Assembly (NCBI RefSeq): GCF_016801775.1
Contig: NZ_CP069004.1
Span: forward strand, 1,240,001 to 1,304,000
Length of the DNA stretch: 64,000 nt
Direction: 5' to 3'
Source of the DNA: Sulfitobacter mediterraneus
GTDB lineage: Bacteria; Pseudomonadota; Alphaproteobacteria; Rhodobacterales; Rhodobacteraceae
This document shows, piece by piece, positions 27,779 through 37,359 of this stretch. The notes under the pieces are model-generated. The model was not told where the DNA came from. It saw nothing but the letters and a program-made list of their open reading frames with translations, and searched no databases. Position 1 is the stretch's first letter. The number at the start of each line of letters is the position of its first letter. Both the position numbers and the translations under genes were made by a program.

Positions 27779-28981
27779 TCAGTCTTTGTAGATATTCCCC
27801 TTGCTGGCCCGCGTGGAAAACTCTGTCTCCTCGCCTGCGGCCAGTTTAACCGCCTGTTCGACCCAATTGTCGCGGCTCACGCGACCTTTGAAGCCTTCCA
27901 AATTCTCATCCACCCAAGCCACCGCCTGTGCGTCCCACTTCGCGATCTGGTCGTAGTGGAAATAGCCCATGGAGTTGAGCAAATCTTCCAGCTTTGGCCC
28001 GACGCCTTTGATCATTTTCAGATCATCCGGTCCCGCTTTGCGCGGCGCTTTCATCGTGCGTGGCTTTTTGCCCGCAGCCGGGGCCGCCTCTGCCTTGGTC
28101 GGTGCTGGTGCCACACTGCCCGACTTGGGCTTGGCCTTTGCCTTGACCTTGGGCGCTTCGCCCGGTGTTTCGGAGTACTTGTCGGAACTCTCGCCCACCG
28201 CGCGTTTGGCCGCCGCAGGTTTTGCCGCCGCCTTGGTCTTTTTCGCCGCCGCAGGTTTCTTGTCCGCGTTTGCACCCTTGAGCCATGGGGTCAGCAACGG
28301 CACTTCGGTGCCATCAATGCGTTTGACACTGTCGCCAATGTCCACGGCCAGTTGCGCACTGGCGTTGTATTGTGTCTTGCCGCTGTCATGGCCGGTCAGG
28401 CTGGTCAGACCGCTGAGTGGCTCGGAGGCGTAACGCCCGTTTTGCGGACCCGGAACCGGAACCTTGCCAGCGGAAAGATCATCCAGCAACTCAATCAATT
28501 TGTCACGGGTGAGATCTTCGTAATAATCCTTGCCGATCTGCGCCATGGGCGCATTGGCACAGGCCCCGAGGCATTCGACCTCTTCCCAGGAAAACTTGCC
28601 ATCCGCCGACAGCTCATGCGGGTTGGGCGCGATGCGTTCCTTGCACAAGCCAACCAGATCTTCGGCGCCGCAGATCATGCAGGTCGTGGTGCCGCAAATC
28701 TGGATATGCGCAACAGAGCCAACCGGCTGCAACTGGAACATGAAATAGAAGGTCGCGACCTCAAGCCCGCGAATATAGGCCATGCCCAGCATGTCAGAGA
28801 TATGCTCAATCGCCGGACGGCTGAGCCAGCCCTCCTGTTCCTGCGCACGCCACAACAGTGGAATGATCGCGCTGGCCTGACGCCCTTCGGGGTATTTGGT
28901 CATCTGCGCTTCGGCCCAGGCCTGATTGGCAGGGGTGAAGGCAAAGCTTTCGGGTTGTTCGTGGTGCAAACGGCGCAGCAT
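27779..28981 (-). CDS. nuoE: NADH-quinone oxidoreductase subunit E with C-terminal H3TH-like extension
   Basis: NuoE carries cluster N1a next to NuoF. The thioredoxin-like domain (residues ~1-170) has the four ligands in CGTTTC and CLGAC. Unlike the ~160-200-residue canonical subunit, this protein has 400 residues. After ~170 there is an insert, an Ala/Lys-rich linker (about 240-320) and a C-terminal helical domain ([20 protein letters not shown], then [19 protein letters not shown]) homologous to that of the next gene's product. Long NuoE proteins occur in this group. The start (ATG 28979-28981) has only a weak ribosome site; a micro-ORF ends five bases upstream and may deliver ribosomes by coupling. 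Confidence 0.95.
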   Translation of the reverse strand: MLRRLHHEQPESFAFTPANQAWAEAQMTKYPEGRQASAIIPLLWRAQEQEGWLSRPAIEHISDMLGMAYIRGLEVATFYFMFQLQPVGSVAHIQICGTTTCMICGAEDLVGLCKERIAPNPHELSADGKFSWEEVECLGACANAPMAQIGKDYYEDLTRDKLIELLDDLSAGKVPVPGPQNGRYASEPLSGLTSLTGHDSGKTQYNASAQLAVDIGDSVKRIDGTEVPLLTPWLKGANADKKPAAAKKTKAAAKPAAAKRAVGESSDKYSETPGEAPKVKAKAKPKSGSVAPAPTKAEAAPAAGKKPRTMKAPRKAGPDDLKMIKGVGPKLEDLLNSMGYFHYDQIAKWDAQAVAWVDENLEGFKGRVSRDNWVEQAVKLAAGEETEFSTRASKGNIYKD

Positions 28982-28986
28982 AGTCT

Positions 28987-29061
28987 CTAGCTTTCGTTTG
29001 TGTGGCGGACCGATGGCCCGCCATGAGTGTATTCAAATAGGTGATGGTCCATCGGCCGCAT
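28987..29061 (-). CDS. Candidate 24-residue micro-ORF between nuoD and nuoE
   Basis: An ATG at 29059-29061 overlaps the nuoD stop as TGATG and opens a 24-codon frame (begins [15 protein letters not shown], ends RHTNES) that closes with TAG five bases before the nuoE start. It fills almost the whole 79-nt gap. The pattern is like the stop/start chaining elsewhere in the operon, and nuoE lacks a good ribosome site of its own. It could be a translated relay peptide or a His-rich micro-protein; chance cannot be excluded at this length. Confidence 0.4.
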   Translation of the reverse strand: MRPMDHHLFEYTHGGPSVRHTNES

Positions 29062-30302
29062 CAGCGGTCGATCTCCCCGAACACCACGTCCATGGTGCCA
29101 ATGATCGCAGCAACATCGGCCAGCTGGTGGCCCTTGCTGATGTGATCCATCGCCTGCAAATGCGGATAGCCCGGTGCGCGGATCTTGGCGCGGTAGGGTT
29201 TGTTGGATCCATCCGCCACAAGGAACACACCAAACTCGCCTTTTGGCGCTTCGACGGCGCAATAGACCTCGCCCGCCGGCACGTGGAACCCTTCGGTATA
29301 AAGCTTGAAGTGATGGATCAGGCTTTCCATGTTGGTCTTCATCGCAGAGCGGGTCGGCGGGGTCAGTTTGCCCCGTGCCAGAATATCGCCCTTGCCCTCG
29401 GGCGCGCGCAGCTTGGCAATGGCCTGATGGATGATGCTGACAGATTGGCGCATCTCTTCCATCCGGCAAAGGTAGCGGTCAAAGCAATCGCCATTCTTGC
29501 CGATCGGGATCTGGAAATCGAACTCGTCATAGCACTCATAGGGCTGCGAACGGCGCAAATCCCATGCCATACCGGAGCCGCGCACCATAACGCCGCTGAA
29601 GGCATAATCCAGAATGTCCTGTTCGGTCACGACGCCAATATCGACGTTACGCTGTTTGAAAATCCGGTTTTCGGTCAGCAACCCGTCAATGTCATCCAAG
29701 AGGTTCGGAAATTCATTGGCCCATGTTTCGATATCGTCGATCAGGTCTTCGGGCAGATCCTGATGCACACCGCCGGGACGGAAATAGGCCGCGTGCAGAC
29801 GTGCGCCGCAGGCCCGCTCATAGAACACCATCAACTTTTCGCGTTCCTCGAAACCCCATAGCGGCGGCGTCAGCGCCCCCACGTCCAAGGCCTGCGTCGT
29901 CACGTTCAGCAGGTGGTTCAACACCCGGCCAATCTCGGAATAGAGCACCCGGATCAGGCTGGCGCGGCGCGGCACTTCGGTGCCGGTCAGCTTTTCAATC
30001 GCCAGACACCAGGCATGTTCCTGGTTCATCGGCGCCACATAATCCAGCCGGTCGAAATACGGCAGGTTTTGCAGATAGGTCCGGCTTTCCATCAGCTTTT
30101 CCGTGCCGCGGTGCAGCAGGCCGATGTGCGGATCGCAGCGCTCTACAATCTCGCCGTCCAGTTCCAGTACCAGACGCAAAACCCCGTGCGCCGCAGGGTG
30201 TTGCGGGCCGAAGTTGATGTTGAAATTGCGGATCTTCTGTTCCCCGGTGACAGCATCGGTTGAGCCATCATCATAGGTGTTCACGCGAATATCGCCGTCC
30301 AT
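29061..30302 (-). CDS. nuoD: NADH-quinone oxidoreductase subunit D
   Basis: NuoD (49-kDa homologue) forms the quinone-binding site with NuoB. The 413-residue protein has the family start [20 protein letters not shown], the quinone-site His/Tyr region [49 protein letters not shown] and the C-terminus [18 protein letters not shown]. The ATG shares a base with the stop of a 44-residue gene (TAATG), whose last codons supply a GGAGG ribosome site. Confidence 0.98.
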   Translation of the reverse strand: MDGDIRVNTYDDGSTDAVTGEQKIRNFNINFGPQHPAAHGVLRLVLELDGEIVERCDPHIGLLHRGTEKLMESRTYLQNLPYFDRLDYVAPMNQEHAWCLAIEKLTGTEVPRRASLIRVLYSEIGRVLNHLLNVTTQALDVGALTPPLWGFEEREKLMVFYERACGARLHAAYFRPGGVHQDLPEDLIDDIETWANEFPNLLDDIDGLLTENRIFKQRNVDIGVVTEQDILDYAFSGVMVRGSGMAWDLRRSQPYECYDEFDFQIPIGKNGDCFDRYLCRMEEMRQSVSIIHQAIAKLRAPEGKGDILARGKLTPPTRSAMKTNMESLIHHFKLYTEGFHVPAGEVYCAVEAPKGEFGVFLVADGSNKPYRAKIRAPGYPHLQAMDHISKGHQLADVAAIIGTMDVVFGEIDR

Positions 30303-30436
30303 TATTGATCGCCTCCGGATGTCCTGCGGGCAAAGATGTCCGACTTGTCATCGCTGTCTTCAACCCGCACAGGGATCGGCAGCTCTTGGCGCAGACCAAA
30401 CAGATCGGCCATCATCTTTTCCAGAAACGCAATCAT
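30302..30436 (-). CDS. 44-residue small protein upstream of nuoD
   Basis: This 44-codon gene begins [20 protein letters not shown] and ends RRTSGGDQ. It is joined to the previous gene and to nuoD by one-base TAATG overlaps, so its frame is constrained at both ends. The first half is amphipathic helical; the second half is acidic then basic ([14 protein letters not shown]). No membrane helix or known domain is recognised. The last codons contain the GGAGG that serves nuoD. It may be a real small complex I-associated protein or mainly a coupling device. Confidence 0.65.
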   Translation of the reverse strand: MIAFLEKMMADLFGLRQELPIPVRVEDSDDKSDIFARRTSGGDQ

Positions 30437-30608
30437 TACAGTTTCTCCAACTCTTGCAGCTTGAGACCCATCCACCACAGCAAGGCAATAGTGCCCAGCG
30501 GGACAAGGCACACAGCCGCCCAGTATTTGTTGATGCCAAAGAATGGCAGCAGCTTGACCATCGGGATGGCTGTCAGTGCAGACAGGATCAACCACCAGAT
30601 ACCGCCCA

Positions 30609-30609
<1 letters not shown>
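30436..30609 (-). CDS. 57-residue two-helix membrane protein between nuoC and nuoD
   Basis: The product has two clear membrane helices: GGIWWLILSALTAIPMV (about 2-20) and YWAAVCLVPLGTIALLWWMG (about 29-48), followed by a short basic/acidic tail (LKLQELEKL). The ATG at 30607-30609 is chosen because it overlaps the nuoC stop by one base (TAATG), and its stop overlaps the next 44-residue gene the same way. Similar unidentified small frames have been reported in nuo/nqo operons of Rhodobacter and Paracoccus. A supernumerary complex I component is plausible but unproven. Confidence 0.75.
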
Positions 30610-32091
<1,482 letters not shown>

Positions 32092-32158
32092 GGGGAGGCT
32101 CCTTTAGCTTGGCAGTCTTTGGATTGGTCAAAGACGCTGGCAGAACAGACTTGGAACG

Positions 32159-32187
32159 GGTTTAGCCAAGGTGGTGGTCAGGGTCAA
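32159..32187 (-). promoter_or_regulatory. Promoter of the nuo operon
   Basis: On the minus strand TTGACC (+ strand 32182-32187) is followed after 17 nt by TAAACC (32159-32164). The predicted start of transcription is near 32152, giving a leader of about 60 nt to nuoA. Spacing is optimal and the -35 match is five of six. The surrounding 222 nt (32092-32313) hold no gene; a short CCGC/GCGG inverted repeat at 32283-32294 is the only other structure seen. Confidence 0.6.
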
Positions 32188-32313
32188 CGGGAGGATGGGT
32201 GTAAATGGCCGCAGAAGCGCCCTTATCAGGCGCAATTGGATGGATATGGGGTGCCTCGCGCGGATTGACCGCAAGGGCTTGGCCGCGTTCGCGGTTTACC
32301 CCTTTGCAGTCGA

Positions 32314-32919
32314 TCAATCCGCAATCGTGCAATCTGGGTCCGCCAAACAGGCCCGGACCTTCTGGAACATGGGTTCAGAAAGCCTGAAATAGACCTCACA
32401 CAGATCAGCGCGAATTTCGACCCAATCCTCCTGACCAGATGACCACATTATGCCAAAAACCGGCTCATCAAACGCTGGCAGTGATCCGATGAATTGCGCC
32501 CGAACCGGCAAGTGAACGATCGTCTGGCTGGTCGAGAAGGACTCGGCTGATCCGTTTTTCAGCCGCACGCCCGAAAATCGAATGGCTCTACAATAGGTAT
32601 AGGTGACATCAGCTTGAATTTCATTTGCCGCGGTATCGGGATCGAGCCAACGCTCAGATCGGTCATCAACCTCGATCTCATGTGTAAATGGCCCGACTTT
32701 CACCTTTTCAAAGGTGCCCCAGACCAGAAATTCCCCTTCTGACAAATCGCCATGCGCCATCGCAAGCCGCCGAATAAATTCATCCTGAGTTTACTTGGCC
32801 GGGTCTTTGCCAAAAAAGGCCTCAGGGTATCGACAGCTCAGAGCACTCGCTGGCGCGGCACAGATCAAAGCGCCAAACGCTATGAACAAACAAACCGCCG
32901 CGCCGTCCCTGCCCCTCAC
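32314..32919 (-). pseudogene. Secreted-protein gene interrupted by an in-frame stop
   Basis: Reading from a GTG at 32917-32919, which overlaps the liuC stop as GTGA, the frame encodes a good signal peptide (AVCLFIAFGALICAAPASA) and a mature start LSCRYPEAFFGKDPAK. Then a TAA at 32791-32793 interrupts it. The same frame continues with TQDEFIRRLAMAHGDLSEGE and 140 more residues to the stop at 32314. Without the TAA the product would be 201 residues. The open 148-residue downstream part (ATG 32758-32760) lacks any export signal. The family is not recognised; the mature protein has a strand-rich character and several Cys. One substitution explains the break; sequencing error is the alternative. 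Confidence 0.75.
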
Positions 32920-33698
32920 GACATCCAAGCCGCCTTGCGCCGGTCAAAGAACGCGCCGATGCCCTCGGCGGCCTCTTCTGTCTCCCACCGTTCCGCCAGT
33001 GCGGAAATGGTATGCGCGACGACCTCATCATCAATCCGTGGTCCCAGATCGCGGGCCAGTTTCTTGGCCGCCGCCACCGCGCCGGGGGCGCAGGACAGAT
33101 AGGGCACCACTTCGGCCTCAATCGCAGCGTCCAGATCATCCGCAGGCACCGCGCGGGCCAGCAGGCCCAGATCAATCGCCTCATCCGCGCCAAAAAGCCG
33201 CGCCGACATGAACACGCGCCGTGCCCGCCCCTCGCCCATCCGAGCCAGAACATAAGGGCCGATGGTCGCCGGAATGATCCCCAGCCGGGTCTCGGTGAAC
33301 CCCATCTTCAGGCTGTCCACACCAATCGCCACGTCACAGACCGAGGCCATGCCAACCCCGCCGCCAAAGGCATTGCCCTGTACCTTGCCAATCAGGGGCT
33401 TGGGCAAGCTGTTGAGCGCCCCCAGCATCGTCGCCAGCTTGCCTGCCTCTTTGCTGCGGGTTTCCGGGTCCATCTCGGCCTGATCGCGCATCCAGCCAAG
33501 ATCACCGCCCGCGCAAAACGATTTGCCCGCACCGGTCAACACCACCACCCGCACTGCATCATCCGCCGCCAGATCCGCCGCCGCCTGTGTCAGATCGGCC
33601 AGCATCTGCGCCGACATGGCGTTGTGCTTTTCCTCCCGGTTCAGCGTCAGCGTCGCCACACCGCGCGTGTCGGTTTCAATCTTGATTGTCTCGAACAT
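32916..33698 (-). CDS. liuC: Enoyl-CoA hydratase/isomerase, probable methylglutaconyl-CoA hydratase
   Basis: In leucine breakdown this step hydrates 3-methylglutaconyl-CoA to HMG-CoA. The 260-residue protein has the crotonase fold: LTLNREEKHNAMSAQML, the oxyanion-hole loop AGKSFCAGGDLGWM, GKVQGNAFGGGVGMASVCD, and ETRLGIIPATIGPYVLARMG with the second catalytic-region Glu. At the site of the first Glu of classical crotonases the sequence is Met (GVGMAS). Assignment to this step rests on its place beside carboxylase and HMG-CoA lyase genes. It ends overlapping the broken secreted-protein gene by 4 nt. Confidence 0.85.
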   Translation of the reverse strand: MFETIKIETDTRGVATLTLNREEKHNAMSAQMLADLTQAAADLAADDAVRVVVLTGAGKSFCAGGDLGWMRDQAEMDPETRSKEAGKLATMLGALNSLPKPLIGKVQGNAFGGGVGMASVCDVAIGVDSLKMGFTETRLGIIPATIGPYVLARMGEGRARRVFMSARLFGADEAIDLGLLARAVPADDLDAAIEAEVVPYLSCAPGAVAAAKKLARDLGPRIDDEVVAHTISALAERWETEEAAEGIGAFFDRRKAAWMS

Positions 33699-33741
33699 AT
33701 TGTTCCTACTTCGTTTTTTACTGATTGCCGCGCCCGTGGCC

Positions 33742-34596
33742 CTAGCCCCGCATCGCGCGGGCCATCCCGGCGGCCTCTTCGATCACCGCTTGATCAAGGC
33801 CCGTTTCATAGCCCAGTGCCGTCAGATGCGCATTCACCGCCTCCGTTGCGACATTGCCCGCCGCCCCCGGCGCATAGGGGCAGCCACCCAAGCCGCCAAC
33901 AGCCGCATCAAAGACCCGCACCCCCATCGACAAAGATGCATCAATATTGGCCATCGCTCGCCCGTGGGTGTCATGGTAATGCCCCGCCAGACGCCCCACC
34001 GGCACCACATCGCGCACCGCCAGCAGCATCTTGGCAATGCTGTCCGGCGTGCCCGCGCCAATCGTGTCGCCCAGCGAGACCTCATAACATCCCATGGCAA
34101 ACAGCTTGTCCGCCACCATTGCCACAGCGGAGGGATCAACCGCGCCGTCATAGGGGCATTCCACCACACAGGACACATAGCCGCGCACCGGGATATCCAG
34201 ATGCCGCGCCTCCTCCAGCACTGGCACAAAACGTTCCAGCGATTCTGCGATACTGGCGTTGATGTTCTTTTGGCTGAACCCCTCAGAGGCCGAACCGAAC
34301 ACCGCTATCTCATCAGCTTTGGCCGCCAGCGCATCCTCGTAACCGAGCATGTTCGGCGTCAGGGCGGCATAGCGCACGCCCTTGGCCCGCTTGATCTGGC
34401 CCAGCACCTCACCCGAGCCCGCCATCTGCGGCACCCACTTGGGGCTGACAAAACTGGCGCATTCAATGCGCCTAAAACCCGCGTCGCTCAGCCGGTCGAT
34501 CAGCGCGACCTTTTCCGCCACGGGAATTTCCCGTGCCTCGTTTTGCAATCCGTCCCGGGGGCCGACCTCAAAAATTTCACATGGTCCCAAGCTCAT
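33742..34596 (-). CDS. liuE: Hydroxymethylglutaryl-CoA lyase
   Basis: This enzyme splits HMG-CoA into acetoacetate and acetyl-CoA, the last step of leucine catabolism. The 284-residue TIM-barrel protein shows the DRE-TIM start FEVGPRDGLQNE, the metal site HYHDTHGRAMAN, and the HMG-CoA lyase signature VGGLGGCPYAPGAAGN with the catalytic Cys. The length is standard. It lies between the GST gene (28 nt) and liuC (43 nt) in the same operon. Confidence 0.95.
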   Translation of the reverse strand: MSLGPCEIFEVGPRDGLQNEAREIPVAEKVALIDRLSDAGFRRIECASFVSPKWVPQMAGSGEVLGQIKRAKGVRYAALTPNMLGYEDALAAKADEIAVFGSASEGFSQKNINASIAESLERFVPVLEEARHLDIPVRGYVSCVVECPYDGAVDPSAVAMVADKLFAMGCYEVSLGDTIGAGTPDSIAKMLLAVRDVVPVGRLAGHYHDTHGRAMANIDASLSMGVRVFDAAVGGLGGCPYAPGAAGNVATEAVNAHLTALGYETGLDQAVIEEAAGMARAMRG

Positions 34597-34624
34597 GGCA
34601 TTCCCCTTCGTTGCCGCATCCGCC

Positions 34625-35296
34625 TCAGACCTTTTCTATTGGCCAAGGGGGATAAAATTCCTGTTCATAGATCCCACCCTCTGTGGGCAAGGATTTGGCA
34701 AAGCTGTCCCGCGCCGTGATCCGCGCATACCATTCGGCCACCGCAGGGTGCTGATCCAGCTTCACAAAGTAGCGTGACATATAAACAGCCTGACCAACAG
34801 AAATATCCGCAGCCGAAAACCCGCTGGTCAAAAGATAGTCGCGGTTCTCCACCGGTGTGCTCAGCCGCGCCTCGAGTGCATCATAACATTTGCCAATCCG
34901 CGCCGCCTCCAGCTTCATCACGATAGGGCTGCGCATATGGTCCTCGCGCAGCGCCACATGTTGCTGGGTGAGGGCCGCCGTGTGCTGGCTGATGGTTTCA
35001 GCGAAATGTACCCAGACCAGCCAGGCCATGCGGTCCGGATCATCCGCTGGACGGCCCAACCGGTCAGGGCTGTAGCGTTCACACAGGTATTGTGTGATCG
35101 CCCCGGTTTCAAACATCCGTTCCCCGTCGATCTCAAGCGCAGGCACCCGGCCTGCCGGTGACAAGCTCAGGTACTCCGGATCGCGCAGGGATTTGTCAAA
35201 CGCATGCAGCTTGAGCTGGAACGCCACATCCATCTCGTTGAGCAACCAAAGGGTGCGCATCGAGCGGGTCTGCGGACAGTGGTGCAATGTGATCAT
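34625..35296 (-). CDS. Glutathione S-transferase family protein
   Basis: The 223-residue protein has the N-terminal thioredoxin-like domain (ITLHHCPQTRSMRTLWLLNE, then SLSPAGRVPALEIDGERMFE with the cis-Pro and the E-[ST] glutathione contact replaced by ET) and an all-helical C-terminal domain. The active Ser/Cys candidate is in HHCPQTRS. The start ATG overlaps the stop of the carboxylase alpha subunit by four bases, so it is translated with the leucine pathway. A role in detoxifying reactive acyl-CoA intermediates is only a guess. Confidence 0.9.
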   Translation of the reverse strand: MITLHHCPQTRSMRTLWLLNEMDVAFQLKLHAFDKSLRDPEYLSLSPAGRVPALEIDGERMFETGAITQYLCERYSPDRLGRPADDPDRMAWLVWVHFAETISQHTAALTQQHVALREDHMRSPIVMKLEAARIGKCYDALEARLSTPVENRDYLLTSGFSAADISVGQAVYMSRYFVKLDQHPAVAEWYARITARDSFAKSLPTEGGIYEQEFYPPWPIEKV

Positions 35297-37239
35297 GCAG
35301 CGGCCTCCTCTTCGGCCTCCAACCTAACAAGTGCTGCCCCAGCTTCAACCTGATCACCTGCTGTCGCCAGAACCTCGGCCACAACCCCATCACGGGCCGC
35401 CAACAAAGAATGCTCCATCTTCATCGCCTCAAGCACCGCCAAGCGGTCGCCCTTGGCCACGGCCTGACCAACTTTGGCATCAACGGCGCGGACCAAACCG
35501 GGCATTGGCGCCTCGATAAGGTTGCCGTCACCCTGCGCCCCTGCCGCCCGCAACAGCGGGTCAATCACGTCAAAGGCCATTCCGTAACCCTCAAACACAG
35601 TGACTGTCGCGCCCGAGATGGCCACATCCGCCGCAGGTTGGCCGCCAATGGTCCAGCGCCCCCCCCGGCGCAGGGCCTGCACTTCGTCCTCGCCCAAGGT
35701 CCAATGCTGTTCATCCGGTGAGATCACCCGCACTTTCAGCAGATGTTCCTCGCCGCCCCAGCCGAGCATGATCTGACGCCGCAGCGCCCGCCACAGGGTG
35801 AATCCCGTCTCGGCCTGGGTCTCCAAGAGGCCCAGCGCCGCCATTCCGGCCAGCGCCGCATGGCGCGGTGCAATCTCCGGTGCGGCTGTCAGCGCATCAA
35901 TGTCGCGGGCAATGAGGCCTGTATCGACCTCGCCCTTGCCAAACCCTTCATGCGCGGCAAGCGCGCCGAGGAAGGCCAGATTGGTCACGGTGCCGCCCAC
36001 CTGACAACCGCTCAGTGCCGCACGCAGGCGCGACAGGGCCACATCACGGTTCGGCCCATGCACAATCACCTTGGCAATCATCGGATCATAAAACGGGCTG
36101 ATGGTATCGCCCGCCCGCACACCGCTGTCGGCACGGGTCTGCGGGGTGAACTGCAAATGCGTCAACGTGCCGGTCGCGGGCAAAAATCCCTTTGGCACAT
36201 CCTCGGCATAAAGCCGCGCCTCGAAGGCGTGACCGCTGATCGACAATTCGCCCTGCTGCTTCGGCAGGCTCTCGCCCGCCGCCACGCGCAGCTGCCATTC
36301 CACCAGATCAACACCGGTGATCAACTCGGTCACGGGGTGTTCCACCTGCAAGCGGGTGTTCATCTCCATGAAAAAGAAACCATCTGCGCGCAATCCGCCC
36401 GAGCCGTCCACGATAAACTCTACGGTGCCGGCCCCGGCATAGCCAATCGCCTCGGCGGCCCGAACCGCCGCCTGGCCCATGGCATCGCGCACATCCTGCG
36501 GCATATCCGGCGCGGGTGCCTCTTCGATCACCTTCTGATGGCGGCGCTGCAAGGAACAATCGCGCTCGAACAAATGCACCGCCTTGGTGCCATCACCAAA
36601 GACTTGCACCTCGATATGGCGCGGCTTGGTCACAAATTTCTCAACCAGAACATCCGAATTGCCAAAGGCGGTCTTGGCCTCAGAGCGAGCCGAGTCCAGC
36701 GCCGCCTGGAACGCGCCCGCCTTTTCGACCAATCGCATGCCCTTGCCGCCGCCGCCTGCGACCGCCTTGATCAGAACCGGATAGCCGATTTTCTCGGCCT
36801 CGGCTGCCAGCAGCGCATCGTCCTGATCCGCCCCATGATAGCCCGGCACCACCGGCACGCCGGCCTCCACCATCAACGCCTTGGCCGCATCCTTCAGGCC
36901 CATCGCCCGAATGGCCGATGCCGATGGCCCGATAAAGGTCAAACCGGCCTTCTCGACGGCCTCCACAAAATCGGGGTTCTCGGACAGAAAGCCATAGCCG
37001 GGATGGATCGCCTGTGCGCCGGTCTCCAGCGCCGCCTGAATGATCACATCACCCTTCAGATAACTTTCCGCCGGGGCGGAGCCGCCAATATGCACAGCCA
37101 GATCTGCCATCTGCACATGTTTTGCCGCGCGGTCCGCATCAGAATACACCGCCACGCAACGCACACCCATAGCCTGCGCCGTTTCCATCACCCGGCAGGC
37201 AATCTCGCCCCGGTTCGCAATAAGGATCGTGTCAAACAT
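35293..37239 (-). CDS. liuD: Methylcrotonyl-CoA carboxylase alpha (biotin carboxylase/BCCP) subunit
   Basis: This subunit carboxylates biotin and carries it to the beta subunit to make 3-methylglutaconyl-CoA. The 648-residue protein starts MFDTILIANRGEIACRV, has the ATP-grasp biotin carboxylase domain (GGGGKGMR at about residue 165, FMEMNTRLQVEHPVTE) and ends with a biotinyl domain whose EAMKMEH lysine receives biotin. The ATG at 37237-37239 follows AAGGAA; an in-frame upstream start adds a non-family heptapeptide. BirA, encoded at 12.3-13.0 kb, should modify it. The MCC assignment over acetyl- or propionyl-CoA carboxylase rests on the liu context. Confidence 0.93.
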   Translation of the reverse strand: MFDTILIANRGEIACRVMETAQAMGVRCVAVYSDADRAAKHVQMADLAVHIGGSAPAESYLKGDVIIQAALETGAQAIHPGYGFLSENPDFVEAVEKAGLTFIGPSASAIRAMGLKDAAKALMVEAGVPVVPGYHGADQDDALLAAEAEKIGYPVLIKAVAGGGGKGMRLVEKAGAFQAALDSARSEAKTAFGNSDVLVEKFVTKPRHIEVQVFGDGTKAVHLFERDCSLQRRHQKVIEEAPAPDMPQDVRDAMGQAAVRAAEAIGYAGAGTVEFIVDGSGGLRADGFFFMEMNTRLQVEHPVTELITGVDLVEWQLRVAAGESLPKQQGELSISGHAFEARLYAEDVPKGFLPATGTLTHLQFTPQTRADSGVRAGDTISPFYDPMIAKVIVHGPNRDVALSRLRAALSGCQVGGTVTNLAFLGALAAHEGFGKGEVDTGLIARDIDALTAAPEIAPRHAALAGMAALGLLETQAETGFTLWRALRRQIMLGWGGEEHLLKVRVISPDEQHWTLGEDEVQALRRGGRWTIGGQPAADVAISGATVTVFEGYGMAFDVIDPLLRAAGAQGDGNLIEAPMPGLVRAVDAKVGQAVAKGDRLAVLEAMKMEHSLLAARDGVVAEVLATAGDQVEAGAALVRLEAEEEAAA

Positions 37240-37292
37240 TCGCCGTTCCTTCACTTTCAACTTTGTCTTCCTTTTTGGCCTTCAATACACCG

Positions 37293-37336
37293 GGGGTCTG
37301 GGGGCTGGCCCCCAGCTCTGCCCAAAAAAAGACCCC
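37293..37336. repeat. Nested inverted repeat between the carboxylase subunit genes
   Basis: A perfect inner hairpin (CTGGGGGC at 37298-37305 and GCCCCCAG at 37308-37315) lies within a longer pair, GGGGTCT at 37293-37299 and AGACCCC at 37330-37336. On the coding (minus) strand a T-run comes before, not after, the inner stem, so a simple terminator is unlikely. It may tune the ratio of beta to alpha subunits through RNA processing, or be an intergenic repeat unit. Confidence 0.7.
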
Positions 37337-37359
37337 TGCGCCTTCGTGATCCATCGCCA

